A stretch of DNA of 64,000 nucleotides from Candidatus Obscuribacterales bacterium (GTDB lineage: Bacteria > Cyanobacteriota > Vampirovibrionia > Obscuribacterales > Obscuribacteraceae): the NCBI GenBank assembly GCA_031292355.1, contig JARLHI010000030.1:269721-333720 (forward strand), written 5' to 3'. Shown here in pieces: positions 26,940 to 35,924 of this stretch. A program made the position numbers and the translations under genes. Positions within the stretch are counted from its first letter, which is position 1, and each line of letters starts with the position of its first letter. Under the pieces are notes generated by a model, which worked only from the letters and a program-made list of their open reading frames with translations, was not told where the DNA came from and did not search any database.

Positions 26940-27785
26940 TTAGTTGTTAACTACGGCGCTTGCAACTCGCTGAGTCTCGGGCGTATCATCGAGACCCTCA
27001 ATAAATTGCATACGCTGGACGCTTAACGCCTTTCCCGTGTCGCTATCAATAGTGTAGAGAACACCGCACATAATGGCCGGTCCAGCTGCCACATCGAAAC
27101 GAGCAGGCAGTTGTTTGATCATGCGCTTGAACACCGACTCCTTATCCATACCAATGACACCATCGCGAGGTCCGCAACAACCGGCGTCGGTTAAATAAGC
27201 TGTGCCACCAGGCAAAATACGTTCGTCTGCAGTTTGAACGTGCGTATGTGTGCCAACAACAGCCGAAACGCGGCCGTCAAGATACCAGCCCATTGCCACC
27301 TTCTCAGCAGTTGCTTCAGCATGAAAATCGACGAAAATTATCTTAGTCTCTTTTTTTACCTGTTCGATAATTTCGTCTGCCACCAGAAATGGTGACCGCA
27401 GAGGTTCCATAAAAACTCGACCCATAATGTTAACCACTGCAACTTTTATTCCATCAGCAATACTGACAAGGCAGTATCCCTTACCAGGCGTTCCTTCTGG
27501 ATAATTGGCCGGTCTGACAACATTATTATCCTTATCAATAAACTCAAAAATTTCTTTGCGGTCAAAGGTGTGGTTACCACCTGTAAACACCGTTACGCCA
27601 ACCGATTGAAGTTCTTCGAGATTAGCTTCAGAAGTGCCAAAACCATGGGCCGCGTTTTCAACATTGGCAACAATTAAATCGGCAATTTCGGGATTGCGAG
27701 CCAAAAAAGTCTTGATGATTTGCCGACCGGGACGACCAATGACGTCGCCAAAGAAGAGAAGCTTGATGTTACGCGACGTGCTCAT
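26940..27785 (-). CDS. YmdB-type metallophosphoesterase (TIGR00282)
   Basis: This 281-residue enzyme has the dimetal phosphoesterase motifs FFGDVIGRPG (Asp14), VANVENAAHG, TGGNHTFD, DFHAEATAEK and VGTHTHVQT. The TIGR00282/YmdB family hydrolyses 2',3'-cyclic nucleotides and affects RNA turnover and biofilm behaviour in Bacillus. The rny gene that often accompanies it is not nearby. It is first in a two-gene operon with the PHP gene and diverges from the coiled-coil protein gene. Confidence 0.92.
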   Translation of the reverse strand: MSTSRNIKLLFFGDVIGRPGRQIIKTFLARNPEIADLIVANVENAAHGFGTSEANLEELQSVGVTVFTGGNHTFDRKEIFEFIDKDNNVVRPANYPEGTPGKGYCLVSIADGIKVAVVNIMGRVFMEPLRSPFLVADEIIEQVKKETKIIFVDFHAEATAEKVAMGWYLDGRVSAVVGTHTHVQTADERILPGGTAYLTDAGCCGPRDGVIGMDKESVFKRMIKQLPARFDVAAGPAIMCGVLYTIDSDTGKALSVQRMQFIEGLDDTPETQRVASAVVNN

Positions 27786-27905
27786 GGCTTGAAGAATACC
27801 TTACAATTGCTAACGGGGCTGAAACCGGGGCAAGTGTAAGGCACATCGACTCCGAAGTTCAATCTCCAAAGTTCAATGAAGGGTTTAGGGGATATCGAAA
27901 AAGTG

Positions 27906-28919
27906 ATGATCAGACCGCTGTTTCTAGCATTTGTAGCATTGAGCTTAGTGAACGCGCAGTCATCGCCTGCCGCTGAGTCTGCTCCTGCGCCAGCTAAAAC
28001 ACAAGGCAAGACCCAGGCGAAGACACAAGGTCAGCCGCAGGTGAAAACCGAAGCTCCAAAACCAGCGGCGGTTGAAGTCAAGTCCCAGGCGGTCCCCAAG
28101 TCCCCCGTGGTTGATAAAAACGTTAAAGAAACAACATCAACAACAACCAAGACAACGACAACCACAGCGAAAACAACAAATATGAAGGACACAGCAGCGG
28201 TTAAAACGACAACAAGTAAAACTGTCGTTGAAAAAGCTGTGGAAAAAAGTGTCAAATCATTCAAAAGAGCGCCCGCTGGAGCTCTGGTGCCTCCACCTCC
28301 TCCTGATACACCAACGTTAATGGGACTGCCGGAAGGCGATTTCGATTCACTGGCGAATCTCGAATATATGTCTTTGAGCGCCATGAAAGAACGACAGAAG
28401 CAGCTCAACACGCAGCTTCTGGATGCCCAGGAAGAATTGAAAACAAGACAAAGTGACGCTGAAGAAGTAAAAACCAAGGCCACACAATTTGAGAACCTCT
28501 ACACAGAGGGAGTCATTAGCAAACACGAACTCGAAGTTGCAAAAAAAGAAGCTGGCGAAGTTGATGCGCGCATCAGCCGAGCCAAAATGCGTGTCGAGGA
28601 TTTGCAATCAAACATCAAGCGACTGAACGATCGGCTAAAAGAGCAAGAAAGACGCGTAGCTAAAGTGAAGAAAAATACTGCAGGCTCCAAGAACAAATTG
28701 GCTATCGTCAAGAAAGGCGCGGCCAAAGCTACGGATAAAGCCCCGGTAAAAGCGGACAAAGCACAAGAAAAAACGCCAGGGAAACTACCAGAGAAAACTG
28801 ACAAAGCCTCAGACAAAGCTGTCACAGTTAAACCAGAGGCCGTGCAAGCGCCAGTCAAATCCGAACAACCTGCCAAAACTAGCCCACCGAGCGGCGAGAA
28901 TAAATCCGACGAGCTTTAA
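27906..28919 (+). CDS. Secreted coiled-coil protein
   Basis: I do not recognise a family. The likely start is the ATG at 27906, where a signal peptide begins (IRPLFLAFVALSLVNAQ); an ATG at 27876 would add ten residues before it. The mature protein has a Lys/Gln/Thr-rich low-complexity region, then a long coiled coil (MKERQKQLNTQLLDAQEEL and onward, about 100 residues). This contains LYTEGVISKHELEVAKK, a turn like the hairpin of membrane-fusion proteins. The C-terminal 90 residues are Lys/Ala/Pro-rich. Probably a periplasmic structural or adaptor protein. Confidence 0.65.
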   Translation: MIRPLFLAFVALSLVNAQSSPAAESAPAPAKTQGKTQAKTQGQPQVKTEAPKPAAVEVKSQAVPKSPVVDKNVKETTSTTTKTTTTTAKTTNMKDTAAVKTTTSKTVVEKAVEKSVKSFKRAPAGALVPPPPPDTPTLMGLPEGDFDSLANLEYMSLSAMKERQKQLNTQLLDAQEELKTRQSDAEEVKTKATQFENLYTEGVISKHELEVAKKEAGEVDARISRAKMRVEDLQSNIKRLNDRLKEQERRVAKVKKNTAGSKNKLAIVKKGAAKATDKAPVKADKAQEKTPGKLPEKTDKASDKAVTVKPEAVQAPVKSEQPAKTSPPSGENKSDEL

Positions 28920-29222
28920 TTAAGTCAAACTCAGTTGAAAAAGCGCTTGAGATGAGAATGCGCTTAAATTCAAGCATTTTGAGAAGTCCCGAACATTCCA
29001 CTATGAAAGCGTTCTCATAGTGGCCAAGGTTAAAGCAGAATAGATCCTGAAAAAGGGCTCATTTAGTCCCTTCGACCGCTTACTATTTCAGCAACGGAGA
29101 ACTCACTCGCAAACCGCGCAGCGCATCGAATCGATTCACATCGACAAGACAGCGGGAAATTGTGGTGCGCCTGAGTCTAAGCTACTCACGATGGATCGCA
29201 ATCCATTACAAGGAGAAGTCCA
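28920..29222. other. Intergenic region before hsp20
   Basis: Just after the upstream stop, AAGCGC (28941) and GCGCTT (28960) can form a weak hairpin without a T run. A perfect 9-bp inverted repeat lies at 28998-29023. No CIRCE element (TTAGCACTC-N9-GAGTGCTAA) and no convincing -35/-10 pair were found. Confidence 0.4.
28998..29023. promoter_or_regulatory. Perfect 9-bp inverted repeat, possible operator
   Basis: CCACTATGA and TCATAGTGG flank an 8-base spacer. It lies 200 bases before hsp20 and has no T run, so it is more likely an operator or RNA structure than a terminator. Confidence 0.45.
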
Positions 29223-29870
29223 ATGTTCTACAACAAATCAATGAATGACTACAGAGCACAAATTCGTCGTCCATTAACCAACACAATGTTCAACGATCGC
29301 ATCGATGCTCGTTTCAACGATCGTTTCGAATCGACTCAATACGTAGACCACGTCTCGAGAAACAGCCACCTCAACCACTTGAACCATGTTAACCATTTGA
29401 ACCACAGCACCCACTTGGGTCAATTCGGTCAAGCTACGATGTGGCAAGAACAATATCTGGGCTATGAAACTCCAGACACCGACATCCTTGAATTGGACGA
29501 TCAATATGTTTTGGAAGTCGCACTTCCAGGCGTATGTCTAGATGACATCGAATTGAAAATCGAAGACAGCGTTTTGTCAGTAATCGCCAAGCGCACACCA
29601 GCTATGTTCGAAGAAAAGGCCGCTATCCTGCGTAAAGAAATGGCTGCTGGCTTGTTGGTTCGCGAATTCGAATTCGAAACCGAAATTCTAGCCGAACAAA
29701 TCGAAGCTCGCCTCGAACGCGGCATTCTGTTCATCAGCATCCCTAAAGTTGAAGTTGCCCTGCGCATCCCTGTTTCGGCAGGAACACTCGAAGGTCACAT
29801 GAACACACTGAAGACTCGTGTCAACAAAACCGAACTTCACCAGAATCGCAAAGAAGTAGCAATCAAATAA
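29223..29870 (+). CDS. Hsp20 small heat-shock protein
   Basis: The 215-residue protein has an alpha-crystallin domain at about 85-185 (YVLEVALPGVCLDDIELKIE, IARGxLFI-like ERGILFISIPK). It is an ATP-independent holdase that keeps unfolding proteins soluble. The N-terminal arm is unusual: residues 41-64 are a His/Asn/Leu repeat (HLNHLNHVNHLNHSTHL). A charged 35-residue tail follows the core, and the usual IxI motif is not obvious there. AAGGAG precedes the ATG and a terminator follows, so it is monocistronic. Confidence 0.9.
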   Translation: MFYNKSMNDYRAQIRRPLTNTMFNDRIDARFNDRFESTQYVDHVSRNSHLNHLNHVNHLNHSTHLGQFGQATMWQEQYLGYETPDTDILELDDQYVLEVALPGVCLDDIELKIEDSVLSVIAKRTPAMFEEKAAILRKEMAAGLLVREFEFETEILAEQIEARLERGILFISIPKVEVALRIPVSAGTLEGHMNTLKTRVNKTELHQNRKEVAIK

Positions 29871-29894
29871 ATTTGTTTGCCAACTGAATTGAAG

Positions 29895-29926
29895 AAGGAG
29901 AGGGCGAGAGCTCCCTCTTTTTTTTT
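29895..29926 (+). terminator. Rho-independent terminator after hsp20
   Basis: AGAGGG (29899-29904) pairs with CCCTCT (29913-29918), followed by a run of nine T. Confidence 0.8.
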
Positions 29927-30078
29927 AGAAATAGTCATGGCTGGATTTAATGAAAAGCGATCTGGCCAGTTCACTGTTTCAGAAAGCGTTACAACGTTGC
30001 CTTGTGGTAACGAATTTCCCTGTGGCGGTTTCGAGACGCTCGAATATTAAAACGAGGAAAATGCATTTATAGCATTGG

Positions 30079-30675
30079 TTACACGCAAACCGAGCAAATG
30101 ATCTCATTGCCTTCCCTTTTAGATTCGACAATGCCTCTTTCCAGATGGTACATGATGACTCGATTTACAAACGAATTTCGACGCTGATTCTTTTCGGCTT
30201 CGACTTTTACTATCGAGTACTTCAAGTTGATCTGCTCTGGCAAATCTAGCGGTAGCCAGTGGGCGTCTTTGACCTCAACGACAAATTCGTCCCCGCCAAA
30301 GCGATACACATTCGCTCCAGCGTATTTTGATTGCAACTGCCGTCCTATCTCTTGCAATAGTTCATCGCTTGCAGTCATGCCATCGACATCGACAATGCGC
30401 TTGAAATTATCGATGTCAATGCAAAGATAGTTGCATCTGTAAATTGAGTGATCCTTCCAACCGTCGCCACTTGTCGCGCGACTGATATCGAGTTCAAGCT
30501 GATACTGAGATTTGCAGTTTGTCAGCAAATCTATCTCGTAGCCAGGCACGCAACGTTTTCGCAGTTCAAATTCGATAAGCGTTTGAACGTGATGAGCAAC
30601 GTCGTCAGAGAAAAGTCTTTCTTGTATTAGCGCGAGATATTGCTCGTAAAGTTGGTCGGGTATGTCGATTTTCAC
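30079..30675 (-). CDS. Short GGDEF domain protein
   Basis: The 198-residue protein is predicted to be a diguanylate cyclase-like signalling protein. The GGDEF motif is intact at 127-131 (RFGGDEFVV) and the metal-binding segment IDIDNFKRI is at 86-93, with DLLTN upstream in place of the usual DxLTxLxNR. The conserved ND-x-GH-x-x-GD stretch is replaced by VDVDGMTASDE, and no RxxD inhibitory site precedes GGDEF. The C-terminal 60 residues do not match a standard GGDEF ending. It may be active, or a c-di-GMP or GTP-binding relic. The start is a GTG. There is no sensor or membrane domain. Confidence 0.75.
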   Translation of the reverse strand: MKIDIPDQLYEQYLALIQERLFSDDVAHHVQTLIEFELRKRCVPGYEIDLLTNCKSQYQLELDISRATSGDGWKDHSIYRCNYLCIDIDNFKRIVDVDGMTASDELLQEIGRQLQSKYAGANVYRFGGDEFVVEVKDAHWLPLDLPEQINLKYSIVKVEAEKNQRRNSFVNRVIMYHLERGIVESKREGNEIICSVCV

Positions 30676-30777
30676 GGGGCAGTCGTCCTGCTTATAGCAA
30701 CACCGGAGGGTGTTTATGGTGAGTAGTAAATTGTAGTGAACTAGATGGGGTCCTGTTAATGCCCATGGACGTAAAAG

Positions 30778-32382
30778 CTATATGCCCTCGACAGAAGACG
30801 CAGTTTCACCGTTTCCGTGTCTATACCCATAGGCCGCATAAATGGCAATGCCGATTGCCATCCACACGACGAAACGAATCCAGGTGATGATAGGCAAACT
30901 GAGCATCAAAATAGAACAGGAAATAATTCCAAGCATTGGCGTCAGGGGCACCAGAGGACATTTAAATGGACGCACGCGGTCTGGATCGGTTTTGCGCAAA
31001 ATAGTCACACCTGCACACACAATAATGAAAGCAGCGAGTGTTCCAATATTAGTTAGCTCGGCCGCCTGCCCAATATCACAAACCATTGAAGCCACTGCGA
31101 CGAGAACCCCTGTGGCGATTGTTGGCACAAGTGGTGTGCGATAAACAGGATGCAGTTTGCCAAATATCTTCGGCAACAATCCGTCTCTGGCCATGGCCAT
31201 GAAAATTCTTGGCTGTCCCATCTGAAACACAAGTAAGACGGATGTCATACCAGCGAGGGCACCGACTGAAACGACCATATGAGCCCAGGGCTGGCCAACA
31301 GCCGCTAAAGCCGACGCAACTGGTGCGGCGTCATCGGCATATCTTGTATAAGGCAAAATGCCAGTCAAAACTAGAGAGACACCAGCATAAAGTACAGTGC
31401 AAAGAATGAGACTGCCAAGCATTCCTATAGGCATGTCTTTTTGCGGATTTTTCGTTTCTTCAGCTGTCGAGCTTACCGCATCGAAACCAATAAAACTGAA
31501 AAATACAATTGCTGCACCACCCATGATGCCGGTGAATCCGCTGGGAGCAAAGGGCACCCAATTCGATGGATGCACGAAGTACGAGCCATAAGCGATAAAG
31601 AAAATAACGACGAAAACTTTGATGACAACCGCAATAGTGTTAACAAAAGAACTTTCTTGAATGCCCCGCACGAGAACTACTGTTATGAGGGCAACGATTA
31701 TGAAAGCCGGAAAATTCAAAGCCAGCGGATGCCCGAAAAGTACGGGCAAATCGAGATTAGAATAAAACTCGCGCTGTGGACTGTCGGCAGCCATGGTAGC
31801 AATACGCGTCGAGGCTGTAGCACTATCGGTGGTGATCCACAGGGGCACCTTGATACCAGTCAAACCATGAAAAAAATGAAGAAAATGGTCTGACCAGCTT
31901 ACGGCTACTGCGATATTTCCTACAGCGTACTCAAGAGTCAGATCCCAGCCGATGATCCAGGCTATCAATTCACCAAGAGCGGCCTGAGCGAAGGTATAAG
32001 CGGAGCCTGCAACAGGAATCATCGCCGCCAATTCGGCATAACACATCGCTGCAAATCCACAAGCGATTGCCGCAATCAAAAAAGATATGACAATGGCAGG
32101 ACCGGCACCGGCTCTGCCTAATTCAGCATGAAAAATGAAATTGATAATTGGTGTAGATAGCCAGTCATGAGCAAGCTGCGGCTGACCAGCAGCGGCTGTA
32201 CCAGTCAAAGCAAATATGCCTGAACCAATCGTCGCTCCCACGCCAAAGGCAATCAAATCTTTGGCGGTCAATGTCTTTTTCATTTGACGGCTTGGCTCAT
32301 ATGCTTCGTCTATGAGTAACTGCGGCGCCTTAGTTTGCAGTAAACGTTTAATTTCCAAAAACCGTGCCTCAAAAGCCTGCAT
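30778..32382 (-). CDS. APC superfamily amino acid permease
   Basis: The 534-residue transporter has the cationic amino acid transporter/YfnA layout: TAKDLIAFGVGATIGSGIFALTG at the first helix, then about 12-14 helices, with FFSFIGFDAVSSTAEETKNP after helix 7 and MARDGLLPKIFGKLHPVYRTP between helices 9 and 10. It is a proton-coupled amino acid importer of the inner membrane; the specific substrate cannot be told. The first codon is ambiguous (TTG-ATG); I use the ATG. Confidence 0.93.
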   Translation of the reverse strand: MQAFEARFLEIKRLLQTKAPQLLIDEAYEPSRQMKKTLTAKDLIAFGVGATIGSGIFALTGTAAAGQPQLAHDWLSTPIINFIFHAELGRAGAGPAIVISFLIAAIACGFAAMCYAELAAMIPVAGSAYTFAQAALGELIAWIIGWDLTLEYAVGNIAVAVSWSDHFLHFFHGLTGIKVPLWITTDSATASTRIATMAADSPQREFYSNLDLPVLFGHPLALNFPAFIIVALITVVLVRGIQESSFVNTIAVVIKVFVVIFFIAYGSYFVHPSNWVPFAPSGFTGIMGGAAIVFFSFIGFDAVSSTAEETKNPQKDMPIGMLGSLILCTVLYAGVSLVLTGILPYTRYADDAAPVASALAAVGQPWAHMVVSVGALAGMTSVLLVFQMGQPRIFMAMARDGLLPKIFGKLHPVYRTPLVPTIATGVLVAVASMVCDIGQAAELTNIGTLAAFIIVCAGVTILRKTDPDRVRPFKCPLVPLTPMLGIISCSILMLSLPIITWIRFVVWMAIGIAIYAAYGYRHGNGETASSVEGI

Positions 32383-32467
32383 CAAATAAAGAGTGGCATT
32401 GTAGACTTCTTGTCATGTCTAAAGTAAGGCTTTTGCGCTAAGGATCGCAAATTAGGGACGAACAATT

Positions 32468-32476
32468 TGCTAAAAT
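32468..32476 (+). promoter_or_regulatory. Extended -10 promoter element
   Basis: TGCTAAAAT, a TGn extended -10 differing from consensus at one base of the hexamer, lies 40 bases before the secreted-protein ATG at 32516. No good -35. Confidence 0.4.
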
Positions 32477-32515
32477 CTTAGGGCGTTTGAACAATCGATT
32501 TAAATAGGTCCCGCG

Positions 32516-33772
32516 ATGTCCTCCAGTAAATGTCCTCCCTGGAATCAGTTGGCATTTTATAGACCACTAATGATGATGGCGGTTGTTCTGGCGACTGCGT
32601 CAACAGGCACGAGCAGCTTGCGAGCCATTGCTGATGAGATGCCAGAGAATTCCGCCTCAACAACTACAACACCAACAACGACAACCACTCCTGCAGTGAG
32701 TGTTGTTGCACCAGATGTGCCACCAGCTACTACCGAACAGCCAAAAATTCATGAAGGCAGCGTAGTCAAAATTGAAATGCAAGCGCCTTTAGAACCAGAA
32801 AAAACAACAGACAAAACTCCAGAAAAGGTTGAAGAAAAAACAAAAGGCTTAACCGCGCCTGTACCTGGCAATCAAGACAATGCGCTGCCTCAGCCAACTT
32901 TCAATGCCATCAACACCATTGAAACCAATGTTTCAAATGCGGTAACTGCAGCCAGTGGAGCGGACGCCTCAGACAGTTATGCTGAAAATTACTCAATCAC
33001 TAAAAACGTTCTTACATATCCACTCAACGATCCTGTAAACGGGCAATTCACCGGTCAACCAGCTTCACCTCTTGTTCTGCGCGAAAGCTCGGAGTCGGCT
33101 CAGGCGATCGCGCCTGTTATGCAGTCTAGGTATCAAGAGCTGCCGCTCAGTTTCGATGACGCAAAAGTTCGACTTGGTCAATTGAAATTGATGGCTGCTG
33201 GCACGCATCCGCAGGACGCTCTAGAACACGTCAATCAATTTATTAGATGGCTATCTGACATCGTGGACGCTCACAACAAAATGTCTGTGGCGTTCAGCAA
33301 AAACGAGGTCACCAAACCTACAGGTGTGATGGAAAAGCAAATGAGCACGAAGTTCGCTCATTTGCGCTACGAATCGCAACTACTTAAGGCTGATTTATTA
33401 ATAGAAGAACACCGCTATCCAGAAGCTTTGGCGCCTTTAGTTGAAATAGTGTTAGCAATGCCGGCAAACGCGATCGGCAAGGCCGCTTACCAACGCCTGC
33501 AGGACCTTGGGTTCAGCACAGCCGACGCAGCCGCCACTAGTGCCACAACCTCAACAAGCGCTGAAAGCGCCCAAAGAACTTCAGGCAGCAAACTTAAGAA
33601 CGAAACTGAATCGACAGTCAATGCAGCGGTAGCAGAGCCGCAGAAGAAAGTGGCAATGGTAAGCCCAGGACTGCATACGAAACGGCAAGCGGCCTCGAAA
33701 TCTGTCTCGCCTAAAACCTCTCAGGTCAAGAAGACGGCAAAAGTGACCACCAAGAAGTCTCATAAAGCCTAA
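32516..33772 (+). CDS. Secreted Thr/Pro-rich protein
   Basis: I do not recognise this 418-residue protein. It has a signal peptide (LMMMAVVLATASTG, cleavage near AIADE). A Thr/Pro/Glu-rich region runs to about residue 110. A probably folded helical domain covers about 200-335 (LPLSFDDAKVRLGQLKLMAA, HPQDALEHVNQFIRWLSDI, YPEALAPLVEIVLAMP) and resembles TPR-like helices. The tail is basic and Lys/Ser-rich. The folded part may bind protein; the basic tail could contact cell wall or nucleic acid. It is flanked by promoters of its own and of the next gene. Confidence 0.65.
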   Translation: MSSSKCPPWNQLAFYRPLMMMAVVLATASTGTSSLRAIADEMPENSASTTTTPTTTTTPAVSVVAPDVPPATTEQPKIHEGSVVKIEMQAPLEPEKTTDKTPEKVEEKTKGLTAPVPGNQDNALPQPTFNAINTIETNVSNAVTAASGADASDSYAENYSITKNVLTYPLNDPVNGQFTGQPASPLVLRESSESAQAIAPVMQSRYQELPLSFDDAKVRLGQLKLMAAGTHPQDALEHVNQFIRWLSDIVDAHNKMSVAFSKNEVTKPTGVMEKQMSTKFAHLRYESQLLKADLLIEEHRYPEALAPLVEIVLAMPANAIGKAAYQRLQDLGFSTADAAATSATTSTSAESAQRTSGSKLKNETESTVNAAVAEPQKKVAMVSPGLHTKRQAASKSVSPKTSQVKKTAKVTTKKSHKA

Positions 33773-33785
33773 ATGAAAGAAATAT

Positions 33786-33814
33786 TTGAGTGATTTAATA
33801 ATTTGAGCTACAAT
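33786..33814 (+). promoter_or_regulatory. Sigma70-type promoter
   Basis: TTGAGT (33786-33791) and TACAAT (33809-33814) with a 17-base spacer, about 100 bases before the TTG start at 33913. Confidence 0.6.
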
Positions 33815-33912
33815 CCGTCCTTAGTTAACAGCTAATGAGACTGTATCGATTTTACTAAGGACAACTGAACGAACTTAGCCGGCTCGCCTGAGTTCTTGGA
33901 GGCAAGAAAAAC

Positions 33913-34563
33913 TTGATTAACCAGACTAAACTGACTTCTGCTTTACTTCTTAGCGTTTTCACAGCATGTGCTGCGGCAAGCTCCGGCTTCGCGCAAGATA
34001 CTCTTAAAGGCGGCGTAGGCGAAAACTCCTACAACAGCGGTACAACTGGAACTAGCTATCCCGCTCCTCAAATGATGAAAGCGGCACCAGCGCCCGTAAT
34101 GCAACATATGCCAGCGCAAAAGCCAATGCAAGCCAAAGCCACGCATACAGCGCCTTTGGAAATTAGTGCCACCAAAAGCGTTACTTTGCCACCTGGCTTT
34201 CTGGGCCGGTGGACAGTGCATGCCACTCGTAAAAGTGTAGAGGCTTTGCCTGAGTTTCAAGCTGGTGCCGAGAACGCTTTCGCCACATCAACTACAGCTA
34301 TTTGGAATATCACTGGCGACCCACAACATGGCTACACCATCGTTTCAGATTCTGGTATCAACACCCAATTTTATGTCGATAAGGTCGGTAAAGGCACTGC
34401 CATAATCCGTTATCAACATCCAGTCAAAAACACCAACGCTCAAGAATCAGTCATATTGACGGGTGGTGGCAATTCATTCGAAGGGCTTGAAAGAATTTCA
34501 ATCGTCAAGCAAGGACAACCACCACGCGCCAAAGTTGAATACACATTAAACGGCAGCCGGTAA
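33913..34563 (+). CDS. Small secreted protein, unknown
   Basis: The 216-residue protein starts at a TTG with GGAGG ten bases upstream. The signal peptide is LTSALLLSVFTACAAASSGFAQ. A Pro/Met/Ala-rich linker follows to about residue 75, and then a beta-rich domain: LPPGFLGRWTVHATR, TTAIWNITGDPQHGYTIVSDSG, TAIIRYQHPV. The pattern suggests a small barrel or lipocalin-like fold, but no family is recognised. It has its own promoter and converges on the BASS transporter gene with nine bases between them. Confidence 0.65.
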   Translation: MINQTKLTSALLLSVFTACAAASSGFAQDTLKGGVGENSYNSGTTGTSYPAPQMMKAAPAPVMQHMPAQKPMQAKATHTAPLEISATKSVTLPPGFLGRWTVHATRKSVEALPEFQAGAENAFATSTTAIWNITGDPQHGYTIVSDSGINTQFYVDKVGKGTAIIRYQHPVKNTNAQESVILTGGGNSFEGLERISIVKQGQPPRAKVEYTLNGSR

Positions 34564-34572
34564 GCTGATCAT

Positions 34573-35610
34573 TCAGTCGGCCGTTCGAAATATCTTCAAA
34601 TCGACAATGGCTGCAATTACCTGCTGCACAAGCGTGTAAAAAATCATAGGTAGCATCACCGCTGGATGATCGGCGAGGGCTGTTGCAGCAAGCACCAGAC
34701 CAGTTCCATTATTATTCATGCCGAGGCTGAACATCAAAGCAGCCTTGTCTGATTGATCTGTTTTGAATATGCGAGCGACGAGCCAACCAGCAAAAAAAGC
34801 GACAGTACAAATCAGCGTTGTCGTCAGCAGAATCAAAATCAGCAAATCCCAGTCTGGATGCGCCACGACCTGAGGCAAGCTGGTGCTGGCGTTGGAATAA
34901 TTTAGCAGCAACAATACAATGAAGTTGATCAATTTTAAAAGTGGTTTGATTTGAGCCGTTCGTTTTTCGCCCCCGATATAGTGAAAGACCATCCCTGCAA
35001 GCGAAGGAAATACAACAGTCAAACAGAGGAAAGCATTGGTGCCCTGTTTTGCCATTTCTTGCAAATCTTCAGCATAATCGCCTTTGGTCATGAAACTGAA
35101 AATAAGCATGACCAGTGGCGTCGTGAGGGGACTCAATACTGTCGATAGCAAAATCAAACCCAGGCTCAAGCTCAGATTGCCATTAGCATTTTGTGCCCAA
35201 GCTGCCGATGAGCCTGCTATCGGCATGGCGATTATAAAAGCGAGTCCGACCAGCAAATTCTGCCCTTCATCGCCGTTGTGCCAGAACGTCATAGCACCAC
35301 CCAAGCAGAAGCTAAGTGCAATCGGAATAACCATATTGGCAAGAAAACCCACAATTAAAAGTTGTGGTTTCTTTCGCAAATTGAGAAGTTCGGATGTCTT
35401 AATTCCTAATCCGGCATTGAATAACAGAAAGGACAGCATTAACAGAGAAAGCGACAAATGCGTAGTACCAAGGCCAGGCAAAGCGATATCTCCAAAGGAA
35501 ATTTGTCTCATTGCGAGACCAAGCTGTGGCACCATAGCAGCCAGTGCATATGTCCCCACCAGTAGTGGCAAGAAATATTTATGGATTAAGTGTGTTGTCG
35601 CAGCAATCAT
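34573..35610 (-). CDS. Bile acid:sodium symporter (BASS) family transporter
   Basis: The 345-residue polytopic protein shows the BASS family pattern of two inverted five-helix halves. Signature segments are MPIAGSSAAWAQNANGNLSLSLGL near the first crossover and SLGMNNNGTGLVLAATALADHP near the second; these form the sodium and substrate site. Family members import organic anions (pyruvate, pantoate, bile acids) with sodium. The real substrate here is unknown. The start is an ATG. Confidence 0.88.
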   Translation of the reverse strand: MIAATTHLIHKYFLPLLVGTYALAAMVPQLGLAMRQISFGDIALPGLGTTHLSLSLLMLSFLLFNAGLGIKTSELLNLRKKPQLLIVGFLANMVIPIALSFCLGGAMTFWHNGDEGQNLLVGLAFIIAMPIAGSSAAWAQNANGNLSLSLGLILLSTVLSPLTTPLVMLIFSFMTKGDYAEDLQEMAKQGTNAFLCLTVVFPSLAGMVFHYIGGEKRTAQIKPLLKLINFIVLLLLNYSNASTSLPQVVAHPDWDLLILILLTTTLICTVAFFAGWLVARIFKTDQSDKAALMFSLGMNNNGTGLVLAATALADHPAVMLPMIFYTLVQQVIAAIVDLKIFRTAD

Positions 35611-35924
35611 CGAATCGAAAAAGTCTCACCGCGTTATTGAACAGGTGCCTAAGGCAGTAGTTGAGAACTTCCTGCTGGTAAGTTTCCAGTCAGGCTAAAG
35701 CCAGCGTACTATCTTAACCAGGCCGGTCGCTGCTTTCCCTAAAAGTGCGTAACATAACCAACTATTTAGTTAACGAGAAAAAGCTCAAGGCAAGCCCGCT
35801 TCAAGCCATATGCGAAACGTGCAAGGCCAAAACCGTGCACATTTTGGGGAGCAAAGACTGAGCAGTTGCAGTAACCTATAAGAGTTCAAACTGTCTGCTC
35901 AAGCAAGGATGCTAATTTCAAACT
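35611..35924. other. Divergent intergenic region, no gene seen
   Basis: About 314 bases lie between the BASS gene and the next plus-strand gene. A TATAAG at 35877 may be a -10 box. A weak repeat GTGCA/TGCAC flanks 12 bases near 35820-35840. Nothing stronger is visible. Confidence 0.35.

Noticed and set aside
28941..28965. AAGCGC/GCGCTT hairpin after the coiled-coil gene as a terminator
   Set aside because: Thirteen-base loop and no T run make it too weak to call.
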